Shown here piece after piece: positions 9,309-18,248 of a DNA stretch of 64,000 bases. The stretch is from Ruminococcus sp. Lineage in GTDB: Bacteria; Bacillota; Clostridia; Oscillospirales; Ruminococcaceae. Each line of letters begins with the position of its first letter. The stretch's first letter is position 1. A program made the translations under genes and the position numbers. The notes beneath the pieces are model-generated. The model had not been told where the DNA came from. It saw only the letters and a list, made by a program, of their open reading frames with translations, and searched no databases. The DNA lies in NCBI GenBank assembly GCA_018376535.1, contig JAHABC010000003.1, positions 1-64,000 on the forward strand. Reading direction: 5' to 3'.

Positions 9309-10232
9309 ATGACATTACAACAACTTAAATATGTTATAGAGATAGTTAATAGTGGTTCTATTACAGAAGCATCTAAGAGGTTGTATATATCACAACCCAG
9401 TCTGTCCACGGCAGTTAAAGAACTAGAAAACGAAATGGGAATTGAAATATTCAATAGAACATCTAAAGGGATATCGTTATCAAGTGATGGTGTAGAGTTT
9501 TTATCTTATGCAAGACAAGTAATCGAACAGACCGAACTTTTAGAACTTCGCTACAAAGATAAAAAAGTCATAAAAAAGATATGTTCAATATCTACGCAAC
9601 ACTATGCCTTTGCAGTAAACGCTTTTTCTAACTTGATTAAAAAACTAAACGTATCAGAATATGAAGTAACTCTTAGAGAAACTAAAACCTATGAAATTAT
9701 CAACGATGTAGCTAACTTCTACAGTGAAATAGGAATACTCTACTTAAATAGCTTTAATAAGAAGGTTCTAACTAAGTTATTTAAGGAGAACAATCTAAAG
9801 TTTATAGAACTATTTAAAGCCGAACCTCATGTATTTATAAGCAAGAACAATCCGTTAGCCAACAAGAGCATCGTAACTATAGATGACCTTAAAGAGTATC
9901 CATTTTTATGCTTTGAGCAAGGAAACTATAACTCTTTTTACTTTTCCGAGGAGATTTTAAGCACTCTACCAAAAAAGAAGATTATCCATGTTAGTGATAG
10001 AGCTACGCTATTCAATCTGTTAATAGGTTTAAATGGATACACTATCTGTACAGGAATACTAAATAGCAATCTAAATGGTAACGATATAGTTTCTGTTCCA
10101 TTAGATACCAACCAAGATATATTAATAGGATATCTAATAAATCCAAAAGTTGTACTTAGTAAGTTCGCAAAAGAGTATATTCAAGAGTTAAAAGATATCA
10201 TTCAAAATGATGGTTATAGCATAATCAATTAG
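9309..10232 (+). CDS. LysR-family transcriptional regulator
   Basis: A 307-residue DNA-binding regulator. The N-terminal winged helix-turn-helix spans residues 1-60 (ITEASKRLYISQPSLSTAVKELE), followed by a linker helix and a LysR substrate-binding domain of two alpha/beta subdomains. The start follows AAAGGAAG. Its target and effector cannot be deduced. It is not divergent from any gene it might control, as the upstream GH26 gene is co-oriented. Its 3' end overlaps the convergent gpr gene by 8 nt. Confidence 0.9.
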   Translation: MTLQQLKYVIEIVNSGSITEASKRLYISQPSLSTAVKELENEMGIEIFNRTSKGISLSSDGVEFLSYARQVIEQTELLELRYKDKKVIKKICSISTQHYAFAVNAFSNLIKKLNVSEYEVTLRETKTYEIINDVANFYSEIGILYLNSFNKKVLTKLFKENNLKFIELFKAEPHVFISKNNPLANKSIVTIDDLKEYPFLCFEQGNYNSFYFSEEILSTLPKKKIIHVSDRATLFNLLIGLNGYTICTGILNSNLNGNDIVSVPLDTNQDILIGYLINPKVVLSKFAKEYIQELKDIIQNDGYSIIN

Positions 10233-11049
10233 CAGAAAAATATTCTGGAATAAGTACTCGGCTAATACTTTCGGATAGCAATTTAGAGGCATTTTCAACA
10301 ATAGCATCTATATCTTTAGGTGTAACCATAAAGTTAGGAGTATCTGTATTAGGAGTACTTCCAGTAAGATTTTCAGCTATAGTATGCAAATCCACGACCG
10401 TAGGAACTCCAATAGCTATTACTGGAACTCCTAAAACTTCCTTAGATATCTCTTTCCTAGAGTTATTTACTCCACTACCTGGGTTTATTCCACTATTAGA
10501 TATTTGAATAGTACTTCCTAACCTAGAAATATCGGAACAAGCAAAAGCATCTATGACTATTACGGAACTAGGTTTTATGGTATCTACAAGAGATTTAATA
10601 ATCTCAGAACTTTCAATACCCGTTTGACCTAAAACACCAGCCGTTATTATGCTAACTTCTCTCAAAGATGTCAAGAAGTCGTAATTAGGGAGTTCTGTTT
10701 TAAAGTGTCTAGTAGCTAGTATACTCCTAGCAGATATAACTCCAAGTGTATCGGGAGTTACATCGTTATTGCCTAGACCTGCCACCAGTACAGAGCCATC
10801 TGGAATATACTCTTTCAATTCAGCAGATAGTTCGTCTACCATAGCGTCAAAGTTATCGGAGGGTTTTCCGATATCCATACTTTCTAAAGTAACGTATCTA
10901 CCGATTTTTTTACCTATACGTCTGCCATACTCCTCACTATTTATAGAAACTTCTGTTATATTGAACACATCACCTCTAGTATTTTTAACCATGCCGTCAG
11001 TATCTTCTAACATAGATATACTTTCTATAGTCAAATCAGTTCTAAGCAT
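10225..11049 (-). CDS. gpr: GPR spore germination protease
   Basis: GPR degrades the small acid-soluble proteins that coat spore DNA, during germination. The product is about 274 residues. Family motifs are visible: VAGLGNNDVTPDTLG, ATRHF, GVLGQTGIESSEII, VIDAFACSDISRLG and SGINPGSGVNN. A TTG 15 nt upstream at 11064 is also open, but the GGAGG site overlaps it and lies 7 nt before the ATG at 11049, so I chose the ATG. It is divergent from rpsT, an arrangement I recall as common in Clostridia. It shows that the organism belongs to a spore-forming lineage. Confidence 0.95.
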   Translation of the reverse strand: MLRTDLTIESISMLEDTDGMVKNTRGDVFNITEVSINSEEYGRRIGKKIGRYVTLESMDIGKPSDNFDAMVDELSAELKEYIPDGSVLVAGLGNNDVTPDTLGVISARSILATRHFKTELPNYDFLTSLREVSIITAGVLGQTGIESSEIIKSLVDTIKPSSVIVIDAFACSDISRLGSTIQISNSGINPGSGVNNSRKEISKEVLGVPVIAIGVPTVVDLHTIAENLTGSTPNTDTPNFMVTPKDIDAIVENASKLLSESISRVLIPEYFSAN

Positions 11050-11328
11050 AAAAAAGACCTCCAATCATACTTTTTAGTGGATTTATCTAAAAATGTTGAG
11101 AATTTTTCGTGATATTTTTATCATATTTTCACTTGAAATTTCATTGAAAAAATGTTAATATTATTATTAGCGTTCGATGTGGTATTTATACCAAAGTTTT
11201 TTAGATTATACAAACTTGTCATTATTTGTATAATTTAATACGTCTAAAAAGTGTCGATATATCGTTTGCGTGAGATATGTGTTTTTAGACTATAAACTAT
11301 TAGTAATTATTATAAAGGAGTTTTTATC

Positions 11329-11583
11329 ATGCCAAATATTAAATCAGCTAAGAAGAGAGTTAAGGTTAATAAGGTTAAGGCTTTAGCTAATAAATCAAGA
11401 AATAGCGAACTAAAGACTGCTATCAAGAAAGCTACTCTAGCTTGTGAAACTAATGCAGAAAACAAGGTTGAAGCAGTTACTTATGCTATCAAGAGAGTTG
11501 ACCAAGCTTGTGCTAAGAATTTAATGCACAAAAATAAGGCTGCTAGAAAGAAATCTCAACTTGCTAAGATGCTAAATGCGTAA
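11329..11583 (+). CDS. rpsT: 30S ribosomal protein S20
   Basis: An 84-residue, Lys/Ala/Asn-rich helical protein beginning MPNIKSAKKRVKVN, typical of S20, which binds 16S rRNA early in small-subunit assembly. The RBS is AAAGGAG. Codon choice is restricted, as expected of a highly expressed gene. The roughly 250-nt upstream region contains a TATAAT at 11229-11234 but no clear -35 box. A hairpin terminator follows. Confidence 0.97.
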   Translation: MPNIKSAKKRVKVNKVKALANKSRNSELKTAIKKATLACETNAENKVEAVTYAIKRVDQACAKNLMHKNKAARKKSQLAKMLNA

Positions 11584-11604
11584 TTAATAAGATTTAAAAA
11601 TGTA

Positions 11605-11635
11605 AGCCCTCACAAGTATGTGGGGGCTGTTTTGT
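11605..11635 (+). terminator. terminator after rpsT
   Basis: AGCCCTCAC (11605-11613) pairs with GTGGGGGCT (11620-11628), one GU pair, followed by GTTTTGTT. Confidence 0.8.
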
Positions 11636-11650
11636 TAGGAGGTTCTTTGC

Positions 11651-12412
11651 ATGATTGCAAACTATCACACACATACCTACAGATGTAATCACGCTCATGG
11701 CGAAGATAGAGAGTATATAGAAAATGCTATAAAAGGCAATATGAAAATCTTAGGATTTTCCGACCACTGCCCTTGGATATATACTAATGGTTATGTATCA
11801 AGTACTAGAATGTTGCCATCACAATTAGACGATTACTTCACTTCTTTAGAAAGTTTAAAAAAAGAATATCAAAAAGATATAAAAATATATATAGGTTTTG
11901 AGGCTGAATATATCCCCGAACAGATGGACGCTCAAAATGAACTACTTAAAGGATATCCCATTGACTACATGATTTTAGGTGAACACTTTATATCTCCTGA
12001 ACCGTCTAAATATGTAGGTTTTCCATCTGTAGATGAGAACTATCTAAAAAACTATGTGGATAAGACTATCGAAGGTATGGAAACGGGAAAGTATTCGTAT
12101 GTAGCACACCCAGACTTATGTAACTTTGTAGGTGATATTCAAACTTATAATGCTCACTACGAAAGACTTTGCAGATATTTAAAGAGTAGAAATATTCCTA
12201 TAGAAGTTAATCTATTAGGATTTATTGAACATAGACACTATCCGAACGATTGCTTTCTACAGATAGCTAAAAAGGTCGGTAACACTGCCATAATTGGGTG
12301 CGATGCTCATTCTCCAGATAGACTATCTAATATAACAGCTCAAGAGGAGTGCAAAAAGTTCATAGAGGCTTATGGTATTCCAATTGTGGATACTCTACCT
12401 AACCTTGATTAA
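11651..12412 (+). CDS. hisK: PHP-family histidinol-phosphatase
   Basis: A 253-residue PHP-fold metal-dependent phosphatase. The metal-binding motifs are visible: NYHTHTYRCNHAHG at the N-terminus, FSDHCP, GFEAEYIP, a VAHPDL block and IIGCDAHSPD near the C-terminus. Members of this family dephosphorylate L-histidinol phosphate in histidine biosynthesis. Other PHP proteins of similar length have different phosphoesterase roles, and no other his genes are nearby, so substrate assignment rests on similarity alone. TTAGGAGG lies 7 nt before the ATG. Confidence 0.82.
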   Translation: MIANYHTHTYRCNHAHGEDREYIENAIKGNMKILGFSDHCPWIYTNGYVSSTRMLPSQLDDYFTSLESLKKEYQKDIKIYIGFEAEYIPEQMDAQNELLKGYPIDYMILGEHFISPEPSKYVGFPSVDENYLKNYVDKTIEGMETGKYSYVAHPDLCNFVGDIQTYNAHYERLCRYLKSRNIPIEVNLLGFIEHRHYPNDCFLQIAKKVGNTAIIGCDAHSPDRLSNITAQEECKKFIEAYGIPIVDTLPNLD

Positions 12413-12418
12413 CATACA

Positions 12419-12450
12419 TTAAGAGCATCTAAGATAGATGCTCTTAACTT
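12419..12450. terminator. bidirectional terminator between hisK and the NSS transporter
   Basis: Twelve-base-pair stem TTAAGAGCATCT with AGATGCTCTTAA, followed by CTTTTT on the plus strand. It separates two convergent genes. Confidence 0.85.
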
Positions 12451-12451
12451 T

Positions 12452-13813
12452 TTAGATTATAATAACTCCTAGTCCTTCTAGTAATGAGAATATCAAAATA
12501 GCCAATATGAATATAGGACATATATACTTAATCATGACTTTATAGAAACGTTCTTCTTTAAAAGCCACTCCCCCGACTTTTATTTCATTAGTAATAAGTT
12601 TTATATCGCAGAACCAAGCCACCAACAGACAAGTTGTAAAAGCTATTATAGGCATAATCACGCTGTTACCTAGAAAATCGAAGAAAGATAGAATATCCAT
12701 ACCTAGAATTTTTATATCTATCCAAATGCCGTGTCCCAAAGATGACGGTGTTCCCAATATAAGAGCAAATAAAAATACCACTATACAAGCAGATATTCTA
12801 CTCATAGAAAGTCTATCCATAGTTATACGAACTATGGTTTCCATCATAGATATTGCACTAGTAATTCCAGCAAAGAATACCAATATAAAGAACAATCCAC
12901 CTATAATATTACCATAAGGCATCTTATTAAATATCTTAGGTAGAGTTATAAACATCAATCCTGAGCCTTTATTCATGTTATCCAAGCCCTCAAAAGATAT
13001 GACAGCGGGAATTATCATCAAACCTGATAAAAAAGCCATAACAGTATCCCAAAGTTCAATTTGACGTACCGATTTAACTACGTTTATATCTTTTGGAGTA
13101 TACGAACCAAAAGTTATCATAACGCCAGTGGCAATGCTCATTGAATAGAATAGCTGTCCCAATGCCGACAACAGAGTTTTAACAGAAAAATGTTTAAAAT
13201 CTGGAACTAGATAGTATTTAACACAAGATGCTACTCCGTTTATAGTAAGAGCATAGATAGTTATTATTAAAGTTAATATAAAAAGAATAGGCATCATAAA
13301 CTTGCTGACGTTTTCAATTCCTTTTTGAACTCCAAGGAAGACAATAATAGTAGTAATAGATAAGAATATCAATAAGTATGCAATAGGTTCTAAGGTGCTA
13401 CTGGTGAAGTTATAGAAGTAATCAGAATTAGCCATATCTGTAGCATAACCACCGATATAAGAAATCATATATTTAGTAACCCAACCACCTATCAAGCAGT
13501 AGTAAGGAAGTATTATAATCGGAACTAATGTAGCTACACCACTCAAAAAAGAAAACCTTTCATTAATAGATTTATATGCACCTATTACACCTAAGCCAGT
13601 CTTTCTACCTATAGCAACTTCGGTGATTACTAAAGAAAATCCAAAAGTTACGGCTAATAACAGATATACTAATAAAAACAATCCACCACCATACTCCGAT
13701 GCTAAGTAAGGAAATCTCCAAAGATTGCCTAAACCCACGGCACTTCCTGCTGATGATAATATAAATCCTATACTACTTGAAAATGATGTACTATTATCTT
13801 TAACTTTGCTCAT
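12452..13813 (-). CDS. neurotransmitter:sodium symporter (NSS/SNF) family transporter
   Basis: A 453-residue protein with about eleven or twelve hydrophobic segments. The first helix carries the diagnostic SNF block SAGSAVGLGNLWRFPYLASEYGGG, which forms sodium and substrate sites in LeuT and MhsT. Bacterial members take up amino acids with Na+. The exact substrate is not predictable. It is monocistronic, with a shared convergent terminator downstream. Confidence 0.92.
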   Translation of the reverse strand: MSKVKDNSTSFSSSIGFILSSAGSAVGLGNLWRFPYLASEYGGGLFLLVYLLLAVTFGFSLVITEVAIGRKTGLGVIGAYKSINERFSFLSGVATLVPIIILPYYCLIGGWVTKYMISYIGGYATDMANSDYFYNFTSSTLEPIAYLLIFLSITTIIVFLGVQKGIENVSKFMMPILFILTLIITIYALTINGVASCVKYYLVPDFKHFSVKTLLSALGQLFYSMSIATGVMITFGSYTPKDINVVKSVRQIELWDTVMAFLSGLMIIPAVISFEGLDNMNKGSGLMFITLPKIFNKMPYGNIIGGLFFILVFFAGITSAISMMETIVRITMDRLSMSRISACIVVFLFALILGTPSSLGHGIWIDIKILGMDILSFFDFLGNSVIMPIIAFTTCLLVAWFCDIKLITNEIKVGGVAFKEERFYKVMIKYICPIFILAILIFSLLEGLGVIII

Positions 13814-14172
13814 ATTTGCACTCCTTATAGTATGATATCTACTTATAATATTAACTACTATTTTGCATATTATTCTAAATACAAAGTTTTTGAATAAGTA
13901 AACAAATTATGAACGAATCTAACTTGTATCTTCTATGCCTCTAATACTTCCATTAAATTCATTTTTTTCGTGATATAATCACTTCTTTTAGATTATATTA
14001 TACTTTCTTATCTTTATTAACAATTTGTTTACTCATTAAAAAGCCTTAATTATATCTATTTCAATCCTTGACATGATTTGTACTATATACTATAATATTA
14101 ATGATAGTTATGTTGTAATTTTAGAAATTTTTGTTACAATACTTTAAAAAACAAATTTATTGGAGGATTTTT
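13814..14172. other. gene-free intergenic region with the solute-binding protein promoter
   Basis: This stretch separates the divergent NSS transporter and solute-binding protein genes. It contains a second extended -10-like sequence (TGATATAAT at 13971-13979) with no gene assigned, and a good promoter at 14068-14096. I see no coding sequence or strong RNA structure. Confidence 0.6.
14068..14096 (+). promoter_or_regulatory. promoter of the solute-binding protein/GGDEF operon
   Basis: TTGACA at 14068-14073 and TATAAT at 14091-14096 with a 17-nt spacer. Both hexamers match consensus. Confidence 0.8.
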
Positions 14173-15489
14173 ATGTGGAAAAAAGTATTATTAACTATAT
14201 CTGCCATAGCTTGTGCGATTGTAAATACTTCTTGTAATAACGAAGTTACATCGGTTAAGTCATATAATCCCGATGAAGAGTGTACGATTAGTATATCTTG
14301 GTGGGGTAGCGATGACCGTCACGATGCTACTCTAAAAGCAATAGAATTGTTTGAAAATGAAAATCCAAACATTCATGTTGATGTGGACTATGGCAGTTGG
14401 AACGGTTGGAAAAATAAAATCTTTGAGGAATATGAATCCGATACTTGTGCAGATGTAATTCAAGTCAATTACGACTGGTTAGTAACACTATCTTATGACG
14501 GTTCAGGTTTTTACGATTTGGAAAAGTTAGGTGATTATATAGACTTATCTAACTTTAGTGATGATATCTTACAGTTTGGTAGAAGAAATAACGTTTTAAA
14601 TGCTCTACCCGTTTCGATAACTGGCAGATGTTTATTCTATAATCAAAGTTCTTATGATAAGGTCGGTGCAGAGTTGCCTAACTCTTGGGACGATTTATTT
14701 AATATTGCTCCTAAGTTCAAGGCACAAAAAAGCTACCCTTTAGATATTGACAATAAGATTGGTTTTACTGCATGGTATCTAGCAGTAGTCTATGAACAGC
14801 AAAAAACTGGCAAAGAGTTTATAACTTCCGACGGTAATCTAGGATTTACTGTAGATGATATTACTGATGCTCTACAGTTCTACAAGGATTTGCAAGATGC
14901 TGGTGCTATAAGAAGTGTTTCCCAAATAAATGCTCAAATAGGTTCAGAAAATCTTTATGATTCTAAATTATGGATTGATGGTACTGTTGGTGGTGTTGTC
15001 GAATGGGGAAGTTCTATATCTAAGTATCAAGCCACTTTGGAAAATCCCGATAGTTTAGTGATGGGTAATCTACTTACTATGGATAATGCTTTAAATTCTG
15101 GTTGGATGTACAAGCCATCTTTACTATTTGCTATAAATAAGAATACCAAATATCCAGTGCAATCGGCTAAACTATTGGACTTTTTATATAACAATCCTGA
15201 AGGTGTGGAAGTTCTAGGCACTACTAGAGGTATTCCAGTATCTACATCGGCAGTTGATACCTTAAAAAATTTAAATATGTTAAATGGTACTGCCTACGAT
15301 TCCAATAACTTAATATTGAATAGTAATCCTATATTGATTAGTCCTTATATGGAAAATTCTGATATGCAATCGCATTACAATGAGGCTATTGAAGCTGTAT
15401 CTTTGGAACTATTAACCCCTAGTGAGGCCGCACAAGGTATGTATGCTAACATAGTATATACTTTAGATACTCTAAAAGAAAGGAAGTAG
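14173..15489 (+). CDS. extracellular solute-binding lipoprotein (carbohydrate type)
   Basis: A 438-residue lipoprotein. The signal sequence ends in a Cys (IVNTSC) that would be lipidated. The mature part has the family 1 sugar-binding fold: TISISWWGSDDRH, a VDVDYGSWNGW block, DVIQVNYDW and a C-terminal GTTRGIPVS. The start is the ATG at 14173 with a TTGGAGGA site. An upstream TTG at 14131 is in frame but has no site. Normally such proteins serve ABC sugar importers, but no permease or ATPase is adjacent. Instead the next gene, 5 nt away, is a membrane GGDEF protein, which suggests the lipoprotein is a ligand sensor rather than a transport component. Confidence 0.88.
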   Translation: MWKKVLLTISAIACAIVNTSCNNEVTSVKSYNPDEECTISISWWGSDDRHDATLKAIELFENENPNIHVDVDYGSWNGWKNKIFEEYESDTCADVIQVNYDWLVTLSYDGSGFYDLEKLGDYIDLSNFSDDILQFGRRNNVLNALPVSITGRCLFYNQSSYDKVGAELPNSWDDLFNIAPKFKAQKSYPLDIDNKIGFTAWYLAVVYEQQKTGKEFITSDGNLGFTVDDITDALQFYKDLQDAGAIRSVSQINAQIGSENLYDSKLWIDGTVGGVVEWGSSISKYQATLENPDSLVMGNLLTMDNALNSGWMYKPSLLFAINKNTKYPVQSAKLLDFLYNNPEGVEVLGTTRGIPVSTSAVDTLKNLNMLNGTAYDSNNLILNSNPILISPYMENSDMQSHYNEAIEAVSLELLTPSEAAQGMYANIVYTLDTLKERK

Positions 15490-15494
15490 ATTAT

Positions 15495-16862
15495 ATGAAA
15501 AAATCATTAAAAGTTAAGTTTTCCATAGCATTTGGCTTGATGGTCGTTATTGCTTTGTTTATGTTTATATCTTCAATGTATACATATAACGTATCCATAC
15601 CAAAAATGAAAGATTATACTAATTCGTTATCTGAATTAAATGAGTTTAGATATCAATTTGGTGAGTTTAATACTTCTGTTGAGAAGTATCTAAACACTGG
15701 TTCAACTACAGATTTGGAAAGTTGTCAAAAGTTAAGTCAAAGTTTAAATGTTCTATGCAATAGCATAAGTGATAAGTATTTAAATTCTAATGATGAAACA
15801 CAATCTTCATTAATTAGTGCTATAGTATCTAGTTATCCAACGTACATAAATCAAGTACAGGATTTAATAGATATGGATAATACTACTCAAGCTATAGGAT
15901 TGTATAAGAATAAATATTCTAAAAATGGAACTTACATTGAACAGTATATTGAAAGATTAATCTCTTATAACTATAAAGTAAGTTCTAAAAGTCTAGATGA
16001 TACTTATTCTACTACACAAATATTTCAAACTGCATCTATAGTATCGTTTGTGCTATTGGCTTTGATTATAGGCATTCTATTTAAAATGACTTTCAAAGAT
16101 GTTGTTACACCTATTCAAAAGTTGGCTAGACAATCTCAACAGATTGCTAACTATAATTTCGACGTTGAAAACATTCAAGTTAATACTAAAGATGAAATAT
16201 CATCTTTGGTAAGTATGTTTAATCATATGAGAGAAAAGCTAAAGTTAATGTTTGATTCTAATATTAAAAATCTTCAAATGGCTGAGGAACTTTTGGTACA
16301 AATTCAAGGTAATGAGGAGTTAGAAAAGTTTGTAGAGTATCAAAAAAACCTAAACGATGAAATGTTCAAAGAGGCTAATATAGACCATCTAACTAACCTA
16401 ATGAACAAAAACGCTTTTATACATTGTACCGATGAAAATATTAAATCTATTGATAGCAATGACCTCTGTGCGTTGTTTGTATTGGATATAGATAACTTTC
16501 AATCTATAAGTAATACTCTTGGTGAGGGTGCAGACGAACTTCTTAAATATACTGCTAACGAACTAACTAGAACCTTTAAAGATTGTGGTTTCGTTGCTAG
16601 ATGGAGTCGAGATGTCTTTGTAGGTTTTATATCAGGATTGCCTAATGAAGAGTTTTCTTATCAAAAGTGCAAAGAGCTAAACTCTATTATGAATATTCAC
16701 TTTAGACATAAAAAGAAGTTTCACCCAGTATCTGTTAGTATTGGAGTGTGTGTATGTTACAATCCAGTAAACTGCGAACAGATGTTCCAAATTGCAGAAA
16801 AGGAAGTACAAAGTGTAAAAGCATCTGGTAAGAATGGATATCATGTTAAATCGTTAGTTTAG
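15495..16862 (+). CDS. membrane sensor protein with HAMP and degenerate GGDEF domain
   Basis: A 455-residue protein. One transmembrane helix (about 10-30) and another (about 177-197) flank an extracellular helical domain of roughly 145 residues. A HAMP-like linker follows, then a coiled segment and a GGDEF-type domain (about 295-455). The LDIDNFQSISNTLGEGADELL block retains the Asp used for metal binding. The signature turn, however, reads RWSRDVF where active cyclases have R-x-GGDEF. I infer that diguanylate cyclase activity is lost and that it acts as a GTP or c-di-GMP sensor or a scaffold. It is translationally close to the solute-binding lipoprotein (5-nt gap). Confidence 0.87.
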   Translation: MKKSLKVKFSIAFGLMVVIALFMFISSMYTYNVSIPKMKDYTNSLSELNEFRYQFGEFNTSVEKYLNTGSTTDLESCQKLSQSLNVLCNSISDKYLNSNDETQSSLISAIVSSYPTYINQVQDLIDMDNTTQAIGLYKNKYSKNGTYIEQYIERLISYNYKVSSKSLDDTYSTTQIFQTASIVSFVLLALIIGILFKMTFKDVVTPIQKLARQSQQIANYNFDVENIQVNTKDEISSLVSMFNHMREKLKLMFDSNIKNLQMAEELLVQIQGNEELEKFVEYQKNLNDEMFKEANIDHLTNLMNKNAFIHCTDENIKSIDSNDLCALFVLDIDNFQSISNTLGEGADELLKYTANELTRTFKDCGFVARWSRDVFVGFISGLPNEEFSYQKCKELNSIMNIHFRHKKKFHPVSVSIGVCVCYNPVNCEQMFQIAEKEVQSVKASGKNGYHVKSLV

Positions 16863-16897
16863 AAAAAAAGACTGCTTGTATAAGCAGTCTTTTTTTG
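16863..16897. terminator. bidirectional terminator
   Basis: Stem of about 15 bp (A-run plus GACTGCTT with AAGCAGTC plus T-run) around a GTAT loop. It serves the GGDEF gene and the convergent flavodoxin gene. Confidence 0.88.
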
Positions 16898-16924
16898 GTA
16901 TTATATCTAACAATATATTAATAG

Positions 16925-17353
16925 TTAATCAGCTAATAAAGATTTAGCTAATTCAACTAATTCAATATCAGTATCGTCAGTAGGTTCACCTGCACATATA
17001 ACAGCATCATGAGTTATAATAGCACCATCAGATACACAAGTATCAGTCCAAGTTCTAACCCATTCACCGTCGCCCCAACCATAAGAGCCAAATAGAGCAA
17101 TCTTTTTGCCATTTAGTTTAGGTTCGCAATCGTTGAACATAGGTAGGAACTCAGTATCTTCTAATTCTTCAGCACCCATTGCAGGACAACCAAAAGCGAT
17201 TGCAGAAAAATCGTCTACTAAATCAGCAGAGAACTCACTAGCAGTGAATAACTTAGCTTCACCACCATTAGAATTAACACCATCTACGATAGTATTAGCC
17301 ATATTTTCAGTATTACCAGTACCACTCCAGAATACTACAGCTATATTTTTCAT
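16925..17353 (-). CDS. flavodoxin
   Basis: A 142-residue FMN-binding electron carrier. The N-terminal phosphate-binding loop is WSGTGNTENMA. The FMN-stacking segment FGSYGWGDGEWVRTW is present, as is the family's acidic surface. Flavodoxins replace ferredoxin when iron is scarce. The gene is second in an operon with the DUF3793 gene (22-nt gap), under a promoter flanked by two DtxR-type inverted repeats, which fits iron control. Confidence 0.95.
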   Translation of the reverse strand: MKNIAVVFWSGTGNTENMANTIVDGVNSNGGEAKLFTASEFSADLVDDFSAIAFGCPAMGAEELEDTEFLPMFNDCEPKLNGKKIALFGSYGWGDGEWVRTWTDTCVSDGAIITHDAVICAGEPTDDTDIELVELAKSLLAD

Positions 17354-17375
17354 AATAAAAATACCTCCTAAAAAC

Positions 17376-17924
17376 TTATATAGTAACGGTCAAACGCTTA
17401 ATAGAAGTTCCTTGATTGAACAATCTTTTATAGACATCAGTACATTTTTTAAACCTTTCGAACGTTTTAAGAGCCTCGGTTTTATTGTGATATACTTTCC
17501 AATATCCACAACACTCACAATTTTTTCCACAATTATCTATAAAACTTATAACGTCTAATAATGGATATCCTAAGAATACTCCCACTTCATGAGGACATGG
17601 CATATTAGCAAAGTTACTCTTTAAGGTTTGCAAACTATTAGATATACTAAAGTTAGTATATCCACATTTGGATAAAAACTCTTGAACGTCTGCTTTTTGT
17701 AAGATATCGTTTAGTTGTTTTTTTCTAAACATATAAATTAAGGCCGATTTTTCATTATAAGAAATTACTTCTAAACGAATTCCTTTATTACAAAGCCAAG
17801 AATTTTCATGGTCTATTATAGTTTTCAAGTTTTTAAGAGTGCTATAATTGTATCTAAATAGACTAGCTACTTTTAATGATGCTAGTGTTGGTGAACAGTA
17901 TTCTATAAAAGATTTCCTAAGCAT
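17376..17924 (-). CDS. DUF3793 family protein
   Basis: A 182-residue protein. The family core is visible: NMPCPHEVGVFLGYPLLDV, followed by a Cys-rich segment NCGKNCECCGYWKVY and a C-terminal KTFERFKKC helix. The function is unknown. From memory, DUF3793 genes often sit beside flavodoxin, feoB and DtxR-type regulators in Clostridia. Here the gene precedes flavodoxin in a likely metal-regulated operon. The Cys cluster could bind metal or an Fe-S cluster, but this is inference. Confidence 0.9.
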   Translation of the reverse strand: MLRKSFIEYCSPTLASLKVASLFRYNYSTLKNLKTIIDHENSWLCNKGIRLEVISYNEKSALIYMFRKKQLNDILQKADVQEFLSKCGYTNFSISNSLQTLKSNFANMPCPHEVGVFLGYPLLDVISFIDNCGKNCECCGYWKVYHNKTEALKTFERFKKCTDVYKRLFNQGTSIKRLTVTI

Positions 17925-17954
17925 ATGTATTAACCTCTTTCAAGTATAGATATT

Positions 17955-17974
17955 AAGTAAGCGTATGCTAACTT
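17955..17974. promoter_or_regulatory. DtxR-type operator A, downstream of the DUF3793 promoter
   Basis: AGTAAGC-GTAT-GCTAACT at 17956-17973, an imperfect inverted repeat with a 4-nt centre. It lies between the -10 box and the start codon of the DUF3793-flavodoxin operon, a position suited to repression. Confidence 0.7.
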
Positions 17975-17987
17975 CTCTATAGTTAGT

Positions 17988-18017
17988 ATGATATCATAGT
18001 TAAGATAGTGTTGTCAA
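17988..18017 (-). promoter_or_regulatory. promoter of the DUF3793-flavodoxin operon
   Basis: On the minus strand, TTGACA (18012-18017) and TATCAT (17988-17993, extended TGA) with an 18-nt spacer. Operators A and B flank it. Confidence 0.75.
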
Positions 18018-18020
18018 ATT

Positions 18021-18038
18021 AGTTAGCTAATGCTAACT
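18021..18038. promoter_or_regulatory. DtxR-type operator B, upstream of the -35 box
   Basis: AGTTAGC-TAAT-GCTAACT is a perfect 7+7 inverted repeat. It ends exactly 3 bp upstream of the minus-strand TTGACA, with the sequence AAT between them. The DUF2325 promoter has the same geometry. Confidence 0.78.
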
Positions 18039-18069
18039 TAAAAATATCTATTAAATTTGTGTTTAATTC

Positions 18070-18098
18070 TTGACATTTTAAACTTTATGTGATATAAT
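18070..18098 (+). promoter_or_regulatory. promoter of tRNA-Ser
   Basis: TTGACA at 18070-18075 and TATAAT at 18093-18098 with a 17-nt spacer and extended TGA before the -10 box. The tRNA begins 14 nt further on. Confidence 0.85.
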
Positions 18099-18111
18099 AT
18101 CTAAGTGTTTT

Positions 18112-18197
18112 GGAAACGTAGCGAAGTGGTCATAACGCAAACGACTCGAAATCGTTCTATGTGAAAGCATACGTGGGTTCGAATCCCACCGTTTCCG
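18112..18197 (+). tRNA. tRNA-Ser (CGA anticodon)
   Basis: Acceptor GGAAACG (18112-18118) pairs with CGTTTCC (18190-18196), discriminator G. The anticodon loop CTCGAAA gives anticodon CGA, reading UCG codons. A long variable arm marks it as class II, and the T-arm is GTGGG-TTCGAAT-CCCAC. CCA is not encoded. Confidence 0.95.
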
Positions 18198-18208
18198 TAT
18201 ATATAAGT

Positions 18209-18240
18209 ATAGCGTAAATCTCAATTTGGATTTACGCTAT
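18209..18240. terminator. hairpin between tRNA-Ser and the UbiB-like gene
   Basis: ATAGCGTAAATC (18209-18220) pairs with GATTTACGCTAT (18229-18240). It sits between two convergent transcripts. The T-tract is weak on both sides, so termination is likely but not certain. Confidence 0.6.
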
Positions 18241-18248
18241 TATTATTA

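Noticed and set aside
11078..11328. Possible ribosomal-protein leader RNA before rpsT
   Set aside because: The region is AT-rich with a -10-like box, but I could not build a convincing conserved hairpin set.
14131..14172. N-terminal extension of the solute-binding lipoprotein from a TTG codon
   Set aside because: It would place about 14 polar and aromatic residues before the signal peptide and lacks a ribosome binding site. The ATG at 14173 has one.
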